NCBI RefSeq assembly: GCF_014646195.1
Contig: NZ_BMMZ01000001.1
Location: 1 to 64,000, forward strand
DNA: 64,000 nucleotides
Source of the DNA: Microlunatus endophyticus
Lineage (GTDB): Bacteria; Actinomycetota; Actinomycetes; Propionibacteriales; Propionibacteriaceae
Direction of reading: 5' to 3'
Shown here: one piece after another, positions 33,177-42,530 of the stretch
Position numbering within the stretch: position 1 is the first letter of the stretch
How the letters are laid out: each line of letters opens with the position of its first letter
Notes under the pieces: model-generated
Told to the model about the DNA's origin: nothing
What the model saw: the letters and a program-made list of their open reading frames with translations, nothing else
The model's database searches: none
Made by a program: the position numbers and the translations under genes

Positions 33177-34532
33177 GTGGACAACTCAATCGTGCTGATC
33201 GGCGCGGGCAGCACCGTCTTCACTCCCGGCCTGATGGCCGATCTCGTCGCATCGCCGGTCTTCTCCGGCTGGACGGTGCATCTGGTCGACCTCGTCGCCG
33301 ATGCTGCCGAGACGATGGCCCGGCTCGGTTCGCGGATGGCCGCCGAACGCGGCGCGGACCTCACCTTCGTCCCACACGTCGACCGGCGTGAGGCGCTGCC
33401 GGGCGCCCGGTTCGTCACGACGACCGTCGCCGTCGGCGGGGCTGCAGGGTGGAAGGCTGATCTTGAGGTGCCGGCCCGCTTCGGCATCGCCCAGACGGTT
33501 GGAGACACGGTCGGACCCGGTGGCGTCCTGCGCGCGCTGCGACACGTCCCCGAGCTGGTGGCCATCGGCGAGGACATCGCTGAGCTGGCCCCCGATGCCC
33601 AGCTGATCAACTATTCGAATCCGCTGACTGCCAACGTCCGCGCCGTTTCAGCGGCGACGCCGATCAAGGTCATCGGGTTGTGCCACGGGACGATGCACAC
33701 GCTGTCCAAGCTCGCAGCCGATCTTGACGTTCCGCGGGCGGAGATCCACGGTGTGTTCGCCGGCATCAATCACCTGTGCTGGTTGCTGGATCTGCGTCAG
33801 GGAACGGCCGACCTCTATCCGCGGCTCCGCGAGCTGGTCGACCGGCGGGCAGATGGGATCGACGCACCGTCCACCCGCGAGGAGGGCGTGCACCTGGCAG
33901 TCAGTGCCCAACTGCTGCAGACCTTCGGCCGCTACCCGGCTCCCGGCGACCGGCACGTGGGAGAGTTCTTCGGCTGGTATCTGCGCAACGCCGACGGCAC
34001 CACCGTCGATGATCAACGGCTGCCCTGGGGACTGCAGGCCGGGCGGGACGCGACGATCGAATACATCGACGAGAAGCGCGATCTCTGGGACGTCCTGCAC
34101 GCCCAAGCCGCCGGCAGCAGCCCGCTCCCGGCGAAGGACAACCAGGAGGCGGAACGGTTGGTCTCGATCGCAGAGGCCCTGGTCACCGGGAAAGACCACG
34201 TCGAGTTGGCCGTCAATCTCCCCAACCGGGGCAAGATCAGCAACCTCCCCGACGACGCCGTGGTCGAGGTACCGGCCGTCGTCGGCGCCGCTGGGATCAC
34301 CGGCCTGTCGGTCGGCGCGCTGCCGGCGGGGATCGCTGCGGTCCTGCAATCTCGGATCGATCAGCAGGAGATCACGGTGCAGGCCGCACTGACCGGACGG
34401 CGGGACCTGGCGATCCAGGCGCTGGCGTTGGATCCGCTGGTGCCGAATCCTTCGGTCGCCGAGGCGATCCTCGACGCCGGTATCCAGGCGCACGGTGCGA
34501 GACTGCAGCAGTTCGCGGCGGTCACTCGATGA
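33177..34532 (+). CDS. Glycoside hydrolase family 4 (MelA-type)
   Basis: 451-residue NAD- and metal-dependent glycosidase. NAD site is SIVLIGAGSTVFTPGLMADL, with the sugar-binding NYSNPLTANVRA at about 143. Metal ligands are the Cys in GLCHGT (about 167) and the His in GINHLCWLL (about 198). GH4 works by oxidation-elimination, so the reading of CHG and NH motifs is strong. GH4 includes alpha-galactosidase, alpha-glucosidase, glucuronidase and 6-phospho-glycosidases. As import is by ABC transporter, an unphosphorylated glycoside (MelA-like) is more likely. GTG 33177 is preferred over the upstream GTG 33141 because AGGAA precedes it. Confidence 0.92.
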   Translation: MDNSIVLIGAGSTVFTPGLMADLVASPVFSGWTVHLVDLVADAAETMARLGSRMAAERGADLTFVPHVDRREALPGARFVTTTVAVGGAAGWKADLEVPARFGIAQTVGDTVGPGGVLRALRHVPELVAIGEDIAELAPDAQLINYSNPLTANVRAVSAATPIKVIGLCHGTMHTLSKLAADLDVPRAEIHGVFAGINHLCWLLDLRQGTADLYPRLRELVDRRADGIDAPSTREEGVHLAVSAQLLQTFGRYPAPGDRHVGEFFGWYLRNADGTTVDDQRLPWGLQAGRDATIEYIDEKRDLWDVLHAQAAGSSPLPAKDNQEAERLVSIAEALVTGKDHVELAVNLPNRGKISNLPDDAVVEVPAVVGAAGITGLSVGALPAGIAAVLQSRIDQQEITVQAALTGRRDLAIQALALDPLVPNPSVAEAILDAGIQAHGARLQQFAAVTR

Positions 34533-35638
34533 CAACGGCCACCGAGAAGGAGATCCTCCAGCAACCGAACGCATGGCGCCAGCTGGCCGGCGACATCGAA
34601 GTCCGCTCCGACCAACTCTCCGGCTTCCTGGAGCCGATCGTGGCTGTCCCCGGCCTGCGGACCGTGCTCACCGGCGCCGGTTCGTCGGCCTTCGCCGGTG
34701 AACTGCTGGCCCCGTCGCTGGCCCGCAGGTCCGGCCGGCGAGTGGAGGCGGTCGCCACCACCGATCTGGTGTCCAACCCCCGCGATGTGTTCGCCGAACC
34801 ACTGCCGACACTCCTGGTCTCCTTTGCCCGCTCGGGAAACAGCCCCGAGAGCCTGGCAGCCACCGATCTCGCCGACGCACTGCTGCCGGACGTCAACCAT
34901 CTGGTGATCACCTGCAACCGGGACGGCGCCCTGGCTCGGAACCATGATCACAAGCAGGGGTCGCTGGTGCTGCTCACGCCCGACTCCACCCATGACCGCG
35001 GCTTTGCGATGACCTCCAGCTTCACGTCGATGGCCCTGGCCGCCTGGTCCGTGCTCAGCGGTGCTGCCGTCGATGATCAACGTGCCGCGCGGTTGTCGTC
35101 GGCAGCGGAGTGGGTGAACGACCGCCGGGCCGAGCTTCGCCGCCGCGCAACGGCAGGATACGAGCGGATCGTCTATCTGGGCAGCGGGCCGTTACGGGCA
35201 GCTGCGCGGGAGTCGGCGCTGAAGGTGCTGGAGCTGACGGCGGGCGAGTTGATCAGCTACCACGAGTCGTCACTGGGATTCCGACACGGGCCGAAGAGCG
35301 TGCTACGGGACCGTACGCTGGTGGTCGTCTACGTCTCCAATGACCCGTACACGCGTCGGTACGACCTGGACATCGTGGCCGAGGTGCGGCAGGCGGTGGG
35401 CAGGGAGAATGTGCTCGCCATCGGCGCCAACACGAGCCCGGCCGGTGCCGGGTCCTTGGACTGGATGCTGCCCGCTCTTGGTCAGGAGGATGACAGCCTG
35501 CTGGCATTGCCGTGTCTGGTGGCCGCGCAGTGGCTGGCCCTGGAATCGTCCATTGCTCTCGGCCTGACGCCGGACAACCCGTTCCCGAACGGCGAGGTCA
35601 ACCGCGTCGTCCAAGGCGTGACCATCCACCCGCTCTAG
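34529..35638 (+). CDS. agaS: SIS-domain AgaS-type sugar isomerase/deaminase
   Basis: 369-residue protein with two SIS domains (VLTGAGSSAFAGELLAPSLA, LLVSFARSGNSPESLAATDL; later IVYLGSGPLRAAARESALKV). The closing PDNPFPNGEVNRVVQGV is the signature of AgaS, the galactosamine-6-phosphate deaminase/isomerase. Start ATG overlaps the GH4 stop. Together with GH4 it suggests use of a GalN/GalNAc-containing glycoside, but no kinase or deacetylase (AgaA) gene is seen in the operon, so the phosphorylation step is missing here. Confidence 0.9.
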   Translation: MTTATEKEILQQPNAWRQLAGDIEVRSDQLSGFLEPIVAVPGLRTVLTGAGSSAFAGELLAPSLARRSGRRVEAVATTDLVSNPRDVFAEPLPTLLVSFARSGNSPESLAATDLADALLPDVNHLVITCNRDGALARNHDHKQGSLVLLTPDSTHDRGFAMTSSFTSMALAAWSVLSGAAVDDQRAARLSSAAEWVNDRRAELRRRATAGYERIVYLGSGPLRAAARESALKVLELTAGELISYHESSLGFRHGPKSVLRDRTLVVVYVSNDPYTRRYDLDIVAEVRQAVGRENVLAIGANTSPAGAGSLDWMLPALGQEDDSLLALPCLVAAQWLALESSIALGLTPDNPFPNGEVNRVVQGVTIHPL

Positions 35639-36951
35639 CCGCCGATCGCCGGTAGCGCCGGGGGAATGCCGAACCAGCCGTGCAGGTCCTTGACCAGGCG
35701 GCCGCCCTGCAGGACTGCGCCGACCGCGTCCGGATCGCCGATCGTGGTGATCGCGGTCAGCGGGTCGCTGTCGATGATCACCAGGTCGGCCAGCTTGCCG
35801 GCGGTGACTGTGCCGAGATGATCATCCAGCCGGAGCAGTTCCGCCGCACTCGACGTGCCGGCGACGATCGCCTGCATCGGGGACAGACCCAACTCGACGA
35901 GGTGGCCGAGCTCGGCCAGATTCCGGCCGTGCGGGCAGACGCCGGAATCGGTGCCCAGCGCCACCTTGACCCCGGCGGAGAGCGCCGCCGCGATGTGTTC
36001 GCGCGCGACGGCCGACCAGCGGACCTTCTTCTGATACAGGTAATCCGGCACGAGTTTCGGGTCCGGCACCCGCAGCGCCGCGCTCAGGGTCGGAACCAGC
36101 GTCGTCTCGTTGGCCAGCATCAGGTCGATCGCCTCGCTGTCGATCTCGTAGCCGTGCTCGACGCTCGCGACCCCGCCGCGGACGGCCTCGAGGATGCCCT
36201 GAATGCCTTGCGCGTGCGCGGCGACCGGCTGGCCCTGGCGCTTGCCCGTCTCCGCGCGGATGATCTTGATGTGTTCCGCCGGAACGCCGACGTCGGTCGG
36301 CAGGTCCGACGGGCTGGAGACGCCGCCGCTGGTGCAGACCTTGATCACGTCGGCGCCGTATCTGACCAACAACCGGGTGGTGCGGCGGACGTCGTCGTCG
36401 GTGTCCACGATCGGATCCAGGGTTGCGAAGCTGCGGGTCGGTGCCCCGCTGGGCAGGTGATAGTCGGAATGCCCGCCGGTCGGCGACAGCGCCGACAGGG
36501 CCAGGTGCAGCCGCGGGCCGAGGATGGTCCCGTCGGCGATCGACTCCCGGAAACCGGCGTCGATGCCGCCAAGATCACGAGCCGTGGTGACCCCGGCCAG
36601 CAGCGTACGGCGGATCGTCACCGCGGTGCCGAGCACCTTCTGCGAGCCGTACGCGGCAGCCAGCTCGGCATCGGAGGTCTCCAGATCGGAGCCCATGTGC
36701 AGATGGGTGTCGATGAAGCCGGGCAGCACAGTCCGCCCGCTCAGATCGACCTCCGTCGCGGCCTCGACCGTGACGCTTGCGCGGTAGGACCCGGCATAGC
36801 TGATCCGGTCGCCCTCGATCACCACCTCGGCATCGGCGATCGGGTCGGAACCGCTGCCGTCGATCAGCCGGGCATGCACGAGGCGGACTGAGACCGTCCG
36901 GTCAACCGGGGTCAGCGGCAGCCGGGCAACGTGGGCGTCGACGGGGATCAT
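35635..36951 (-). CDS. Metal-dependent amidohydrolase
   Basis: 438-residue TIM-barrel amidohydrolase. Metal ligands: HxH in PGFIDTHLHMGSDLE (about 87), a lysine in VIKVCTSGGVSSP, histidines in AHAQGIQGIL and EHGYEID, and an Asp in LGTDSGVCPHGRNLAEL. It resembles the prolidase-like/imidazolonepropionase group. The ATG at 36951 has GAGAGG before it; the frame is open for 23 further codons without good starts. Its stop overlaps that of agaS (convergent). Substrate (dipeptide or cyclic amide) unknown. Confidence 0.88.
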   Translation of the reverse strand: MIPVDAHVARLPLTPVDRTVSVRLVHARLIDGSGSDPIADAEVVIEGDRISYAGSYRASVTVEAATEVDLSGRTVLPGFIDTHLHMGSDLETSDAELAAAYGSQKVLGTAVTIRRTLLAGVTTARDLGGIDAGFRESIADGTILGPRLHLALSALSPTGGHSDYHLPSGAPTRSFATLDPIVDTDDDVRRTTRLLVRYGADVIKVCTSGGVSSPSDLPTDVGVPAEHIKIIRAETGKRQGQPVAAHAQGIQGILEAVRGGVASVEHGYEIDSEAIDLMLANETTLVPTLSAALRVPDPKLVPDYLYQKKVRWSAVAREHIAAALSAGVKVALGTDSGVCPHGRNLAELGHLVELGLSPMQAIVAGTSSAAELLRLDDHLGTVTAGKLADLVIIDSDPLTAITTIGDPDAVGAVLQGGRLVKDLHGWFGIPPALPAIGG

Positions 36952-37053
36952 GCGGTCCTCTCGATGGGGATCGTGTCGGGCAACCAAGTCGCCACACGTG
37001 AAGGTCGCTCGATGCCGCACCGTATCGATCGTGGTCCCATGCCGCGACCGGGG

Positions 37054-38637
37054 TCACCAGCCGCCGCGGTGTTCGGGCACCTTGTAGATCAGCGGCAACA
37101 CGATCACCATCAGGCAGGCGAAGCCGATGAACACGTGCCCGAGGGTCAGGCCGTGTTCACTGCTGCGGGCGATGATCGCGGTCGCGATCGAGACGGCGAT
37201 GATCGAACCGCCCTGCCGGAACATGCCACGCATGCCGGAGATGCCGGCGACCTGGTCCGGCGCCAGCTGCAGGATGGCGTTGTTGGCGGCCGGCAGCGCC
37301 AGGCCCATGCCGACACCACAGATGCCGCTGGCGATCGACAACCAGGCAAAGGGCGTGACGCCCTGCGGTGCGCCGATCGCCGTACCCAGCATGCCGACGA
37401 TCAGTAACGAGAAACCGATCGTCATCGGCGGACGGTAGCCGGTCCGTCGCAGCGCGAAGGTCGCCAGCCCGGCAACGCAGATCATCCCGATGGCCCGGGC
37501 GGTGAGCAATGTGCCCGCTTGCAGCGTCGGCACCCCATAGCGGCTCTCGGCGTACAACGGGACCAGTGCCCCGAAGCCGATCGCGGCAGCGCCCTGCAGG
37601 AAGTTGATCAGATTCATCACGCCGAAACCCCTGCCACGCAGGAGATTCATCGGGATGAAGGGCGCCTTGCCGCGCGACGCGTGGCGCAGGAAGAGCACCA
37701 GCGCGACGACGGCGATCACCTCGGGGACGATGAAGCCGAGGCTCAACACGCTGCCGTTGCTGTTGCCCAGATGCGTGACGCCGAGCATCGTGCCGAGGAT
37801 CAGGACACCCATCAGCAGCAGTCCGTACAGGTCGATCGACTTGCCCTTGGTCCGGACGCTCTCGGGAAGGAAGATCAGCCCGAGGATGATCAGCGCGGCG
37901 CCGATCGGCACGTTGACCAGGAAGATGCCGCGCCAGGACCAGTAGGTGACGAAGACGCCGCCGAGGATGGGGCCGACGATGCCGCCGATCGGGAAGATCG
38001 AGGTGAACATGCCCAGGGCGCGGTCCCGGTTGCGGCCGAAGTGGTCGGCGACGATGCCGCTCGCCGACGGCAGGAAGGAACCGCCGCCGATCGACTGGAT
38101 GGCCCGCAGGACCACCAGCAGCGCGATGTTGTGCACCAGGCCGCAGCACAGCGAGGCGATTGTGAAGACGGCTGCCGCGGTCAGGAAGACCCGCTTGCGT
38201 CCGAACATGTCGGCGAACTTGCCCGCCAGCGGCAGCACCAGGACCTGACCGAGCGAATAGATCGTGATCGTCCAGCCGCTCCACTCGATCGATGCGCCGA
38301 GGTCCTTCTGGATCGCGGCCAGCGCGGTGGCGACGACGGTCTGGTCGACCGAGGCCATGAACAGGGCCATCGCGACGATGCCGAAGACCAACCGACGCCG
38401 GGGGAGCGGTTCGTCGGGAAGCGCCGGCGGGGTGGGCTTCGCCGGGGCCGCCACGGTGCCCGGGCGCGCGGTCACAGGGACCTCGACCCGCTCGCCGGTC
38501 CGGGCGGAGGCGACGGTGGGATTGGTGAGCACGGGATTGGTGAGCACGGGCTCGGGGTGCACGTGCTCGCGGAGCACGGGCGGCAGATCCTCACGATGCG
38601 AATGGCTGAGGACGTCTTCGGTTGGGTGACGTGGCAT
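37054..38637 (-). CDS. MFS transporter, DHA2 family
   Basis: 527-residue 14-helix efflux protein. TM1 carries MALFMASVDQTVVATALAAI (D1 motif), motif A is GKFADMFGRKRVFLTAA, and motif C is GGIVGPILGGVFVTYWSWRG. An N-terminal tail of about 75 residues contains PVLTNPVLTNP, encoded by a 15-bp tandem repeat (38519-38550). Divergent from a MarR gene, with a palindrome between them. Probable drug or solvent exporter induced by MarR ligand. Confidence 0.9.
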   Translation of the reverse strand: MPRHPTEDVLSHSHREDLPPVLREHVHPEPVLTNPVLTNPTVASARTGERVEVPVTARPGTVAAPAKPTPPALPDEPLPRRRLVFGIVAMALFMASVDQTVVATALAAIQKDLGASIEWSGWTITIYSLGQVLVLPLAGKFADMFGRKRVFLTAAAVFTIASLCCGLVHNIALLVVLRAIQSIGGGSFLPSASGIVADHFGRNRDRALGMFTSIFPIGGIVGPILGGVFVTYWSWRGIFLVNVPIGAALIILGLIFLPESVRTKGKSIDLYGLLLMGVLILGTMLGVTHLGNSNGSVLSLGFIVPEVIAVVALVLFLRHASRGKAPFIPMNLLRGRGFGVMNLINFLQGAAAIGFGALVPLYAESRYGVPTLQAGTLLTARAIGMICVAGLATFALRRTGYRPPMTIGFSLLIVGMLGTAIGAPQGVTPFAWLSIASGICGVGMGLALPAANNAILQLAPDQVAGISGMRGMFRQGGSIIAVSIATAIIARSSEHGLTLGHVFIGFACLMVIVLPLIYKVPEHRGGW

Positions 38638-38700
38638 TCCGGGCGGATTTCCCTAAGGTGAGCAGGAGGTGTGTGGACCGGCGAGCCCGGGCCAACTATA

Positions 38701-38718
38701 TTGCGTGCCGGCAAGCAA
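38701..38718. promoter_or_regulatory. 18-bp imperfect palindrome, MarR operator candidate
   Basis: TTGCGTGCCGGCAAGCAA matches its reverse complement at 16 of 18 positions (TTGC-x-TGCCGGCA-x-GCAA). It lies between the divergent MFS and MarR genes, next to the AT-rich word AACTATA that may serve as a -10 element. Length and symmetry fit a MarR-family site. Confidence 0.6.
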
Positions 38719-38769
38719 GTAAATGAGTGACCGGATGACGGACGTGTCCGGCTCAGGTAAGGGGTGGGT

Positions 38770-39219
38770 GTGGATCTCGACGTGTCCGCAAGGCTGCGGG
38801 GTGTCGTGATGCGGTTGTCCCGGCAGTTGAACGCATCGGCCACCCATGAGGGCCTGACGCCGTCACAGGCGTCGGCACTCGGGCTGATCAACGGACGGGG
38901 GCCGCTGAGCCTGTCGGAGCTGGCCGCCATCGAGGGACTCAACCCGACGATGGTGTCGCGGATCGTCGGTCGGCTGGACGAACTCGGGCTGATCAGCCGG
39001 CGACAGAACCCCCAGGATCTGCGATCGGCCGTGGTCGAGATCACCGACCAGGGGCGGCAGACCCACGACCGGGTCCGCGGCGAGCGGGCCAAGGTGCTGT
39101 CGGACTGCTTGGAAGAGCTCAGCGCCGCCGAGCAGCAGGCGGTGGTGACCGCTCTGCCGGCGCTCGAGGCGCTGGCCGAACAATTGATCAACTCGTCCAC
39201 CGGCCAGCGGGACAAGTGA
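38770..39219 (+). CDS. MarR family transcriptional regulator
   Basis: 149-residue winged-helix regulator. wHTH: LTPSQASALGLINGRGPLSL, SELAAIEGLNPTMVSRIVGR, wing RRQNPQDLRSAVVEITDQGR. Two GTG starts exist (38764 and 38770); the AAGGGG site at 38759-38764 gives better spacing to 38770. Divergent from the DHA2 transporter; classic arrangement for a repressor of a drug-efflux gene. Confidence 0.9.
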   Translation: MDLDVSARLRGVVMRLSRQLNASATHEGLTPSQASALGLINGRGPLSLSELAAIEGLNPTMVSRIVGRLDELGLISRRQNPQDLRSAVVEITDQGRQTHDRVRGERAKVLSDCLEELSAAEQQAVVTALPALEALAEQLINSSTGQRDK

Positions 39220-39266
39220 CCGGTCGTCACCAGACATGAGCGAGTAAACGGAAGAGGCATTCAGAT

Positions 39267-40010
39267 ATGAGCACAGCACAGGCGGAAGCCGGGTCCGAGG
39301 TCGACGTCTACAAGGCCGTTCCGACCGGAGAGATCAAGGGCGGCCTGATCGTCATCCACGAGATCTGGGGGCTTGTCGACCACATCAAGGACGTCGCCGA
39401 CCGGTTCGCTGCGCAGGGCTATGTCGCGTACGCACCGGACATCCTGAGCAAGGCCGGCATCACGCCCCAGGCCGGCAAGGAACTGAGCGAACTCGTCAGC
39501 CACCCGGACGAGAAGGTACGCGTCGCGGCCCAGCCGCGATTCCGCGAGTTGATGGCTCCCGCGCAGGACCCGGCGTACGGCGCATGGGCGGTCGGCGCGC
39601 TGAGCGCTGTCGTCGATGATCTTGCTGCCCAGCCCGGTGTGGACGGCCGGATCGGTGTCGTCGGCTACTGCTTCGGCGGTTCCTACAGCTTCGCGCTGGC
39701 CGCGACCGATGACCGGATCAAGGCTGCCGTCCCGTATTACGGTGCGCCGCCGGACCAGATCTCGGTCGCCAACATCACCTGCCCGGTGCTGGCGATCTAC
39801 GGCGAGGACGACGAGCGGCTGATCAGCGGATTGCCCGAGGTGACCAAGCGGTTGCAGGACGCCGGCGTCGATTTCACCAGCAAGGTCTACCCGGGAGCCG
39901 GGCACGCCTTCTTCAACGACACCAGCTCGCGCTACGACGCCGAGGCGGCCGCAGATGCCTGGACACTGACCTTGGACTTCTTCGCCCGCCATCTCGGGTC
40001 AGCCGGCTGA
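39267..40010 (+). CDS. Dienelactone hydrolase family protein
   Basis: 247-residue alpha/beta hydrolase with cysteine nucleophile: VVGYCFGGSYSFALAATDDR (Cys about residue 133), acid in AIYGEDDERLISG, His in PGAGHAFFNDTSSR, and the oxyanion Glu in IVIHEIWGLVDHIKD. These match dienelactone hydrolases, which open lactones in aromatic degradation, though many members have other roles. ATG start after GGAAGAGG. It is overlapped by one base by the aldo/keto reductase start (TGATGA). Confidence 0.9.
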   Translation: MSTAQAEAGSEVDVYKAVPTGEIKGGLIVIHEIWGLVDHIKDVADRFAAQGYVAYAPDILSKAGITPQAGKELSELVSHPDEKVRVAAQPRFRELMAPAQDPAYGAWAVGALSAVVDDLAAQPGVDGRIGVVGYCFGGSYSFALAATDDRIKAAVPYYGAPPDQISVANITCPVLAIYGEDDERLISGLPEVTKRLQDAGVDFTSKVYPGAGHAFFNDTSSRYDAEAAADAWTLTLDFFARHLGSAG

Positions 40011-40951
40011 TGACCGACTGGATCCGTCCGCTCGGCTCGACCGGGTTGCAGATCAGTGCGATCACCATCGGCGGCGGGCCGCTCGGCAGTCAGCCGCAGC
40101 TGTTCGGCTACGAGACGCCGCCGGAGCAGGCCGCCGAGTTGATCAAGGAGATCCTCGCCGGTCCGATCCGCGCGATCGACACCTCCAACGGCTATTCCGG
40201 TGGTGAGAGTGAGCGGCGGATCGGCCAGGGGCTGGCCGCTGCGGGCGGTCTGCCCGACGACTTCCTGGTGGTCACCAAGGTCGACGCCAAGGACCGGGAC
40301 TACTCGGGCGCGCGGGTGCGTGCTTCGGTGCAGGAGAGCCGGGAACGCCTGGGACTCGACGTGCTCCCGCTGGTGCACCTGCACGATCCGGAGTCGTACG
40401 ACTTCGAGCTGATGTCGGGTCCCGGTGGTGCCGTGGAGGCGTTGGTCGCGTTGCGGGACGAAGGAGTGATCGGCCACATCGGACTGGCCGGCGGACCCGC
40501 GCCGCAGATGCAGCGCTATCTCGATCTCGACGTCTTCGAGGTGCTGTTGATGCACAACCGCTGGACGCTGGTCGACCGCAGCGCGACCAAGATCATCGAG
40601 AACGCGGCGTCACGAGGCATCGGCGTCGTCAACGCGGCGGTCTACGGCGGCGGCATCCTGGCCGCGCCCCGGTCGGGCTCGACGAAGTACGCCTACCGCC
40701 CGGCGAGCGCGGAGACGCTGGCCGCGGTCAGTGCGATGGCCGGCCTCTGTGACGAGTACGGCACCGACCTGGCGACCGCGGCCCTGCAGTTCTCCCTGCG
40801 GGATACCCGGATCGCATCGACGATCGTCGGGATCAGCAAGCCGGAACGCCTCGGGCCGTTGATCACTGCCGCTGCCGCGGAGCTGCCGGACGAATTCTGG
40901 GACCGGATCGAGGAGTTGGTTCCGGGCCCCGCCAACTGGCTCGATCACTGA
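40010..40951 (+). CDS. Aldo/keto reductase
   Basis: 313-residue NADPH-dependent AKR with TIM-barrel fold. N-terminal LGSTGLQISAITIGGGPLG, catalytic Asp in IDTSNGYSGGESERRIGQGL (Tyr in SNGYSGG), Lys in VVTKVDAK and His in LPLVHLHDPES. The C-terminal IVGISKPERL binds the cofactor. Similar to the D-threo-aldose/L-fucose dehydrogenase branch. Shares a base with the preceding dienelactone hydrolase gene, so operon likely. Confidence 0.9.
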   Translation: MTDWIRPLGSTGLQISAITIGGGPLGSQPQLFGYETPPEQAAELIKEILAGPIRAIDTSNGYSGGESERRIGQGLAAAGGLPDDFLVVTKVDAKDRDYSGARVRASVQESRERLGLDVLPLVHLHDPESYDFELMSGPGGAVEALVALRDEGVIGHIGLAGGPAPQMQRYLDLDVFEVLLMHNRWTLVDRSATKIIENAASRGIGVVNAAVYGGGILAAPRSGSTKYAYRPASAETLAAVSAMAGLCDEYGTDLATAALQFSLRDTRIASTIVGISKPERLGPLITAAAAELPDEFWDRIEELVPGPANWLDH

Positions 40952-40964
40952 ACCGGACCGCTAA

Positions 40965-41029
40965 GAACGTTCTCGCGGATTCTGGAATCGCGCCGAAATC
41001 GCGCGACACGCTGATCCGCGATGACGTTC
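40965..41029. terminator. Long imperfect inverted repeat between convergent genes
   Basis: GAACGTTCTCGCGGAT (40965-40980) pairs with ATCCGCGATGACGTTC (41014-41029) at 14 of 16 positions, loop 33 bases. Lies between the convergent aldo/keto reductase and Nudix genes and probably ends transcription both ways. Confidence 0.6.
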
Positions 41030-41037
41030 CTGGCGGT

Positions 41038-41511
41038 TTATGCGATGCCCTCCAGCCAGCCGATCGATCGGAACGTATTGAGGGCGAAGTCGCCCACGGT
41101 CGGCGCGCGCAAGTCGCTGCGAGAGAACCACCGCGCGGCGTCTACTTCGTCGCCGTCGGGGACGACGGTCGGGTCGCCGACGATGCGTGCGGTGTAGACG
41201 ATGCTGACGCACGCGACCTGATCACCGTTCGGGTAGATGATCTTGAACTCAGGGCCGCCGATGGCGCCGACGAGCTGGGTCAGTTCCACTTCGAGTCCGG
41301 TCTCCTCCCGGACCTCGCGGCGCCCGGCGTCGGCTGGTGACTCATCTTCGTCGATGGCTCCGCCCACGGTGCCGTACGTGCCGAAGTCGGTCTGTCGTAC
41401 GAGAAGCACTCGACCCTGATCATCCATCGGCAGCACTGCAACCGTCGGAAGCAGTAGAAGGTCATGGCCCACCTTGGCTCTCAGACGAGCGATGTGAGGG
41501 GATACCGGCAC
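41038..41511 (-). CDS. Nudix hydrolase
   Basis: 157-residue Nudix enzyme with the complete box GGAIDEDESPADAGRREVRE-ETG (about residues 50-73). N-terminal strand DLLLLPTVAVLPMDDQGRVL supports the fold. The ATG at 41511 sits close to the divergent phosphotransferase gene. Probably hydrolyses a nucleotide-linked substrate or oxidised nucleotide; not defined. Confidence 0.9.
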   Translation of the reverse strand: MPVSPHIARLRAKVGHDLLLLPTVAVLPMDDQGRVLLVRQTDFGTYGTVGGAIDEDESPADAGRREVREETGLEVELTQLVGAIGGPEFKIIYPNGDQVACVSIVYTARIVGDPTVVPDGDEVDAARWFSRSDLRAPTVGDFALNTFRSIGWLEGIA

Positions 41512-41576
41512 GATGCCAATCTAGGCGACCGATGGACGGGATGGTGGTCAGCACCTGGTTCTGTAGGGTCGACTGC

Positions 41577-42530
41577 GTGACGACTGCTTCCGCCAGCCTG
41601 GAGGCGCACCGTGACAGTGTTCGCGCCATCGCCCACAACTTCGGTGTCTCGGACCGGGAGATCTCCCTTGCGCCGCGGCAGGGCCAGGTGAACCTCACTG
41701 TCTTCTTGGGGAACGATCTCGTCCTCCGGTTGCCGAGAAAGCAACGGTTCGAAGATCGACTCTCGAAGGAGGCCGAGCTGATCCCCTTCGTGCTGGATCG
41801 CGGGATACCGACAGCCCGGCTGGTGAGTTTCGATCCGGGGCACACGGTTGCCGACATCACCTACATCGTGCTGGAGCGACTGCACGGACAAATGATCAAC
41901 GACATACCATCGCCGGCGGACGGCGGCAGTCGACTCTATGGCTCCCTGTTCGAGATCTTGTCCAGCCTGCATTCAATACGCAGGGATTCCGAGCCGCAGA
42001 TTCGGAGCGTCGAGACCGCGGAGTTCGCGTACGAGGTGCTCGACGAGTTGACGAGCTCTGGCGAGATCGGGGGAAGTCAGGCAGCTTGGCTGCGGAGATG
42101 GTTCGATCATCTGGAGTCGCAGGGCGCGCGCGACTCGGAGCCGGTGCTCCTGCACGGGGACGTCATGCCCTCGAATCTGATCATGAACGAGTCGGGTGAC
42201 GTGACCGCGATCATCGACTGGGGATCCGCCTGCTGGGGTGAGGCCGCCCGCGACCTGGCCAGCTTCCGAACCTCGACGCTTCCGGTTGTGGTGGACACCT
42301 ATCGGGCTGCTACAGCATCGCACCAAGCCGCCGCCGGTGGCGTTGGAGCGCTCGAGGCGAGTGTGCTGTGGTATCAGTTGATCTTCGCACTGTTGAAGCT
42401 GCTTGGTCGGCAATCGACCTCCGAGACGCGCAACTGGTCCGCGCCCAGGGAGGCGAGGCTGATCGAGATCGTACGGTTCCTGACGACGAACGTTCCGGAT
42501 CGTTGGAAGAGCCTCCTTCCGGAAGATTGA
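41577..42530 (+). CDS. Aminoglycoside-phosphotransferase-family kinase
   Basis: 317-residue kinase of the APH/choline-kinase fold. Catalytic Brenner motif LLHGDVMPSNLIMNESG (H-x-D-x-x-x-x-N), metal motif TAIIDWGSACWGEAARDLAS, and the ATP-binding lysine in LVLRLPRKQRFEDRLSKEA. The GTG at 41577 is taken because the upstream frame (to 41337) covers the Nudix gene. Substrate unknown: many members phosphorylate small metabolites rather than antibiotics. Followed by a gap and an unknown minus-strand gene. Confidence 0.82.
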   Translation: MTTASASLEAHRDSVRAIAHNFGVSDREISLAPRQGQVNLTVFLGNDLVLRLPRKQRFEDRLSKEAELIPFVLDRGIPTARLVSFDPGHTVADITYIVLERLHGQMINDIPSPADGGSRLYGSLFEILSSLHSIRRDSEPQIRSVETAEFAYEVLDELTSSGEIGGSQAAWLRRWFDHLESQGARDSEPVLLHGDVMPSNLIMNESGDVTAIIDWGSACWGEAARDLASFRTSTLPVVVDTYRAATASHQAAAGGVGALEASVLWYQLIFALLKLLGRQSTSETRNWSAPREARLIEIVRFLTTNVPDRWKSLLPED

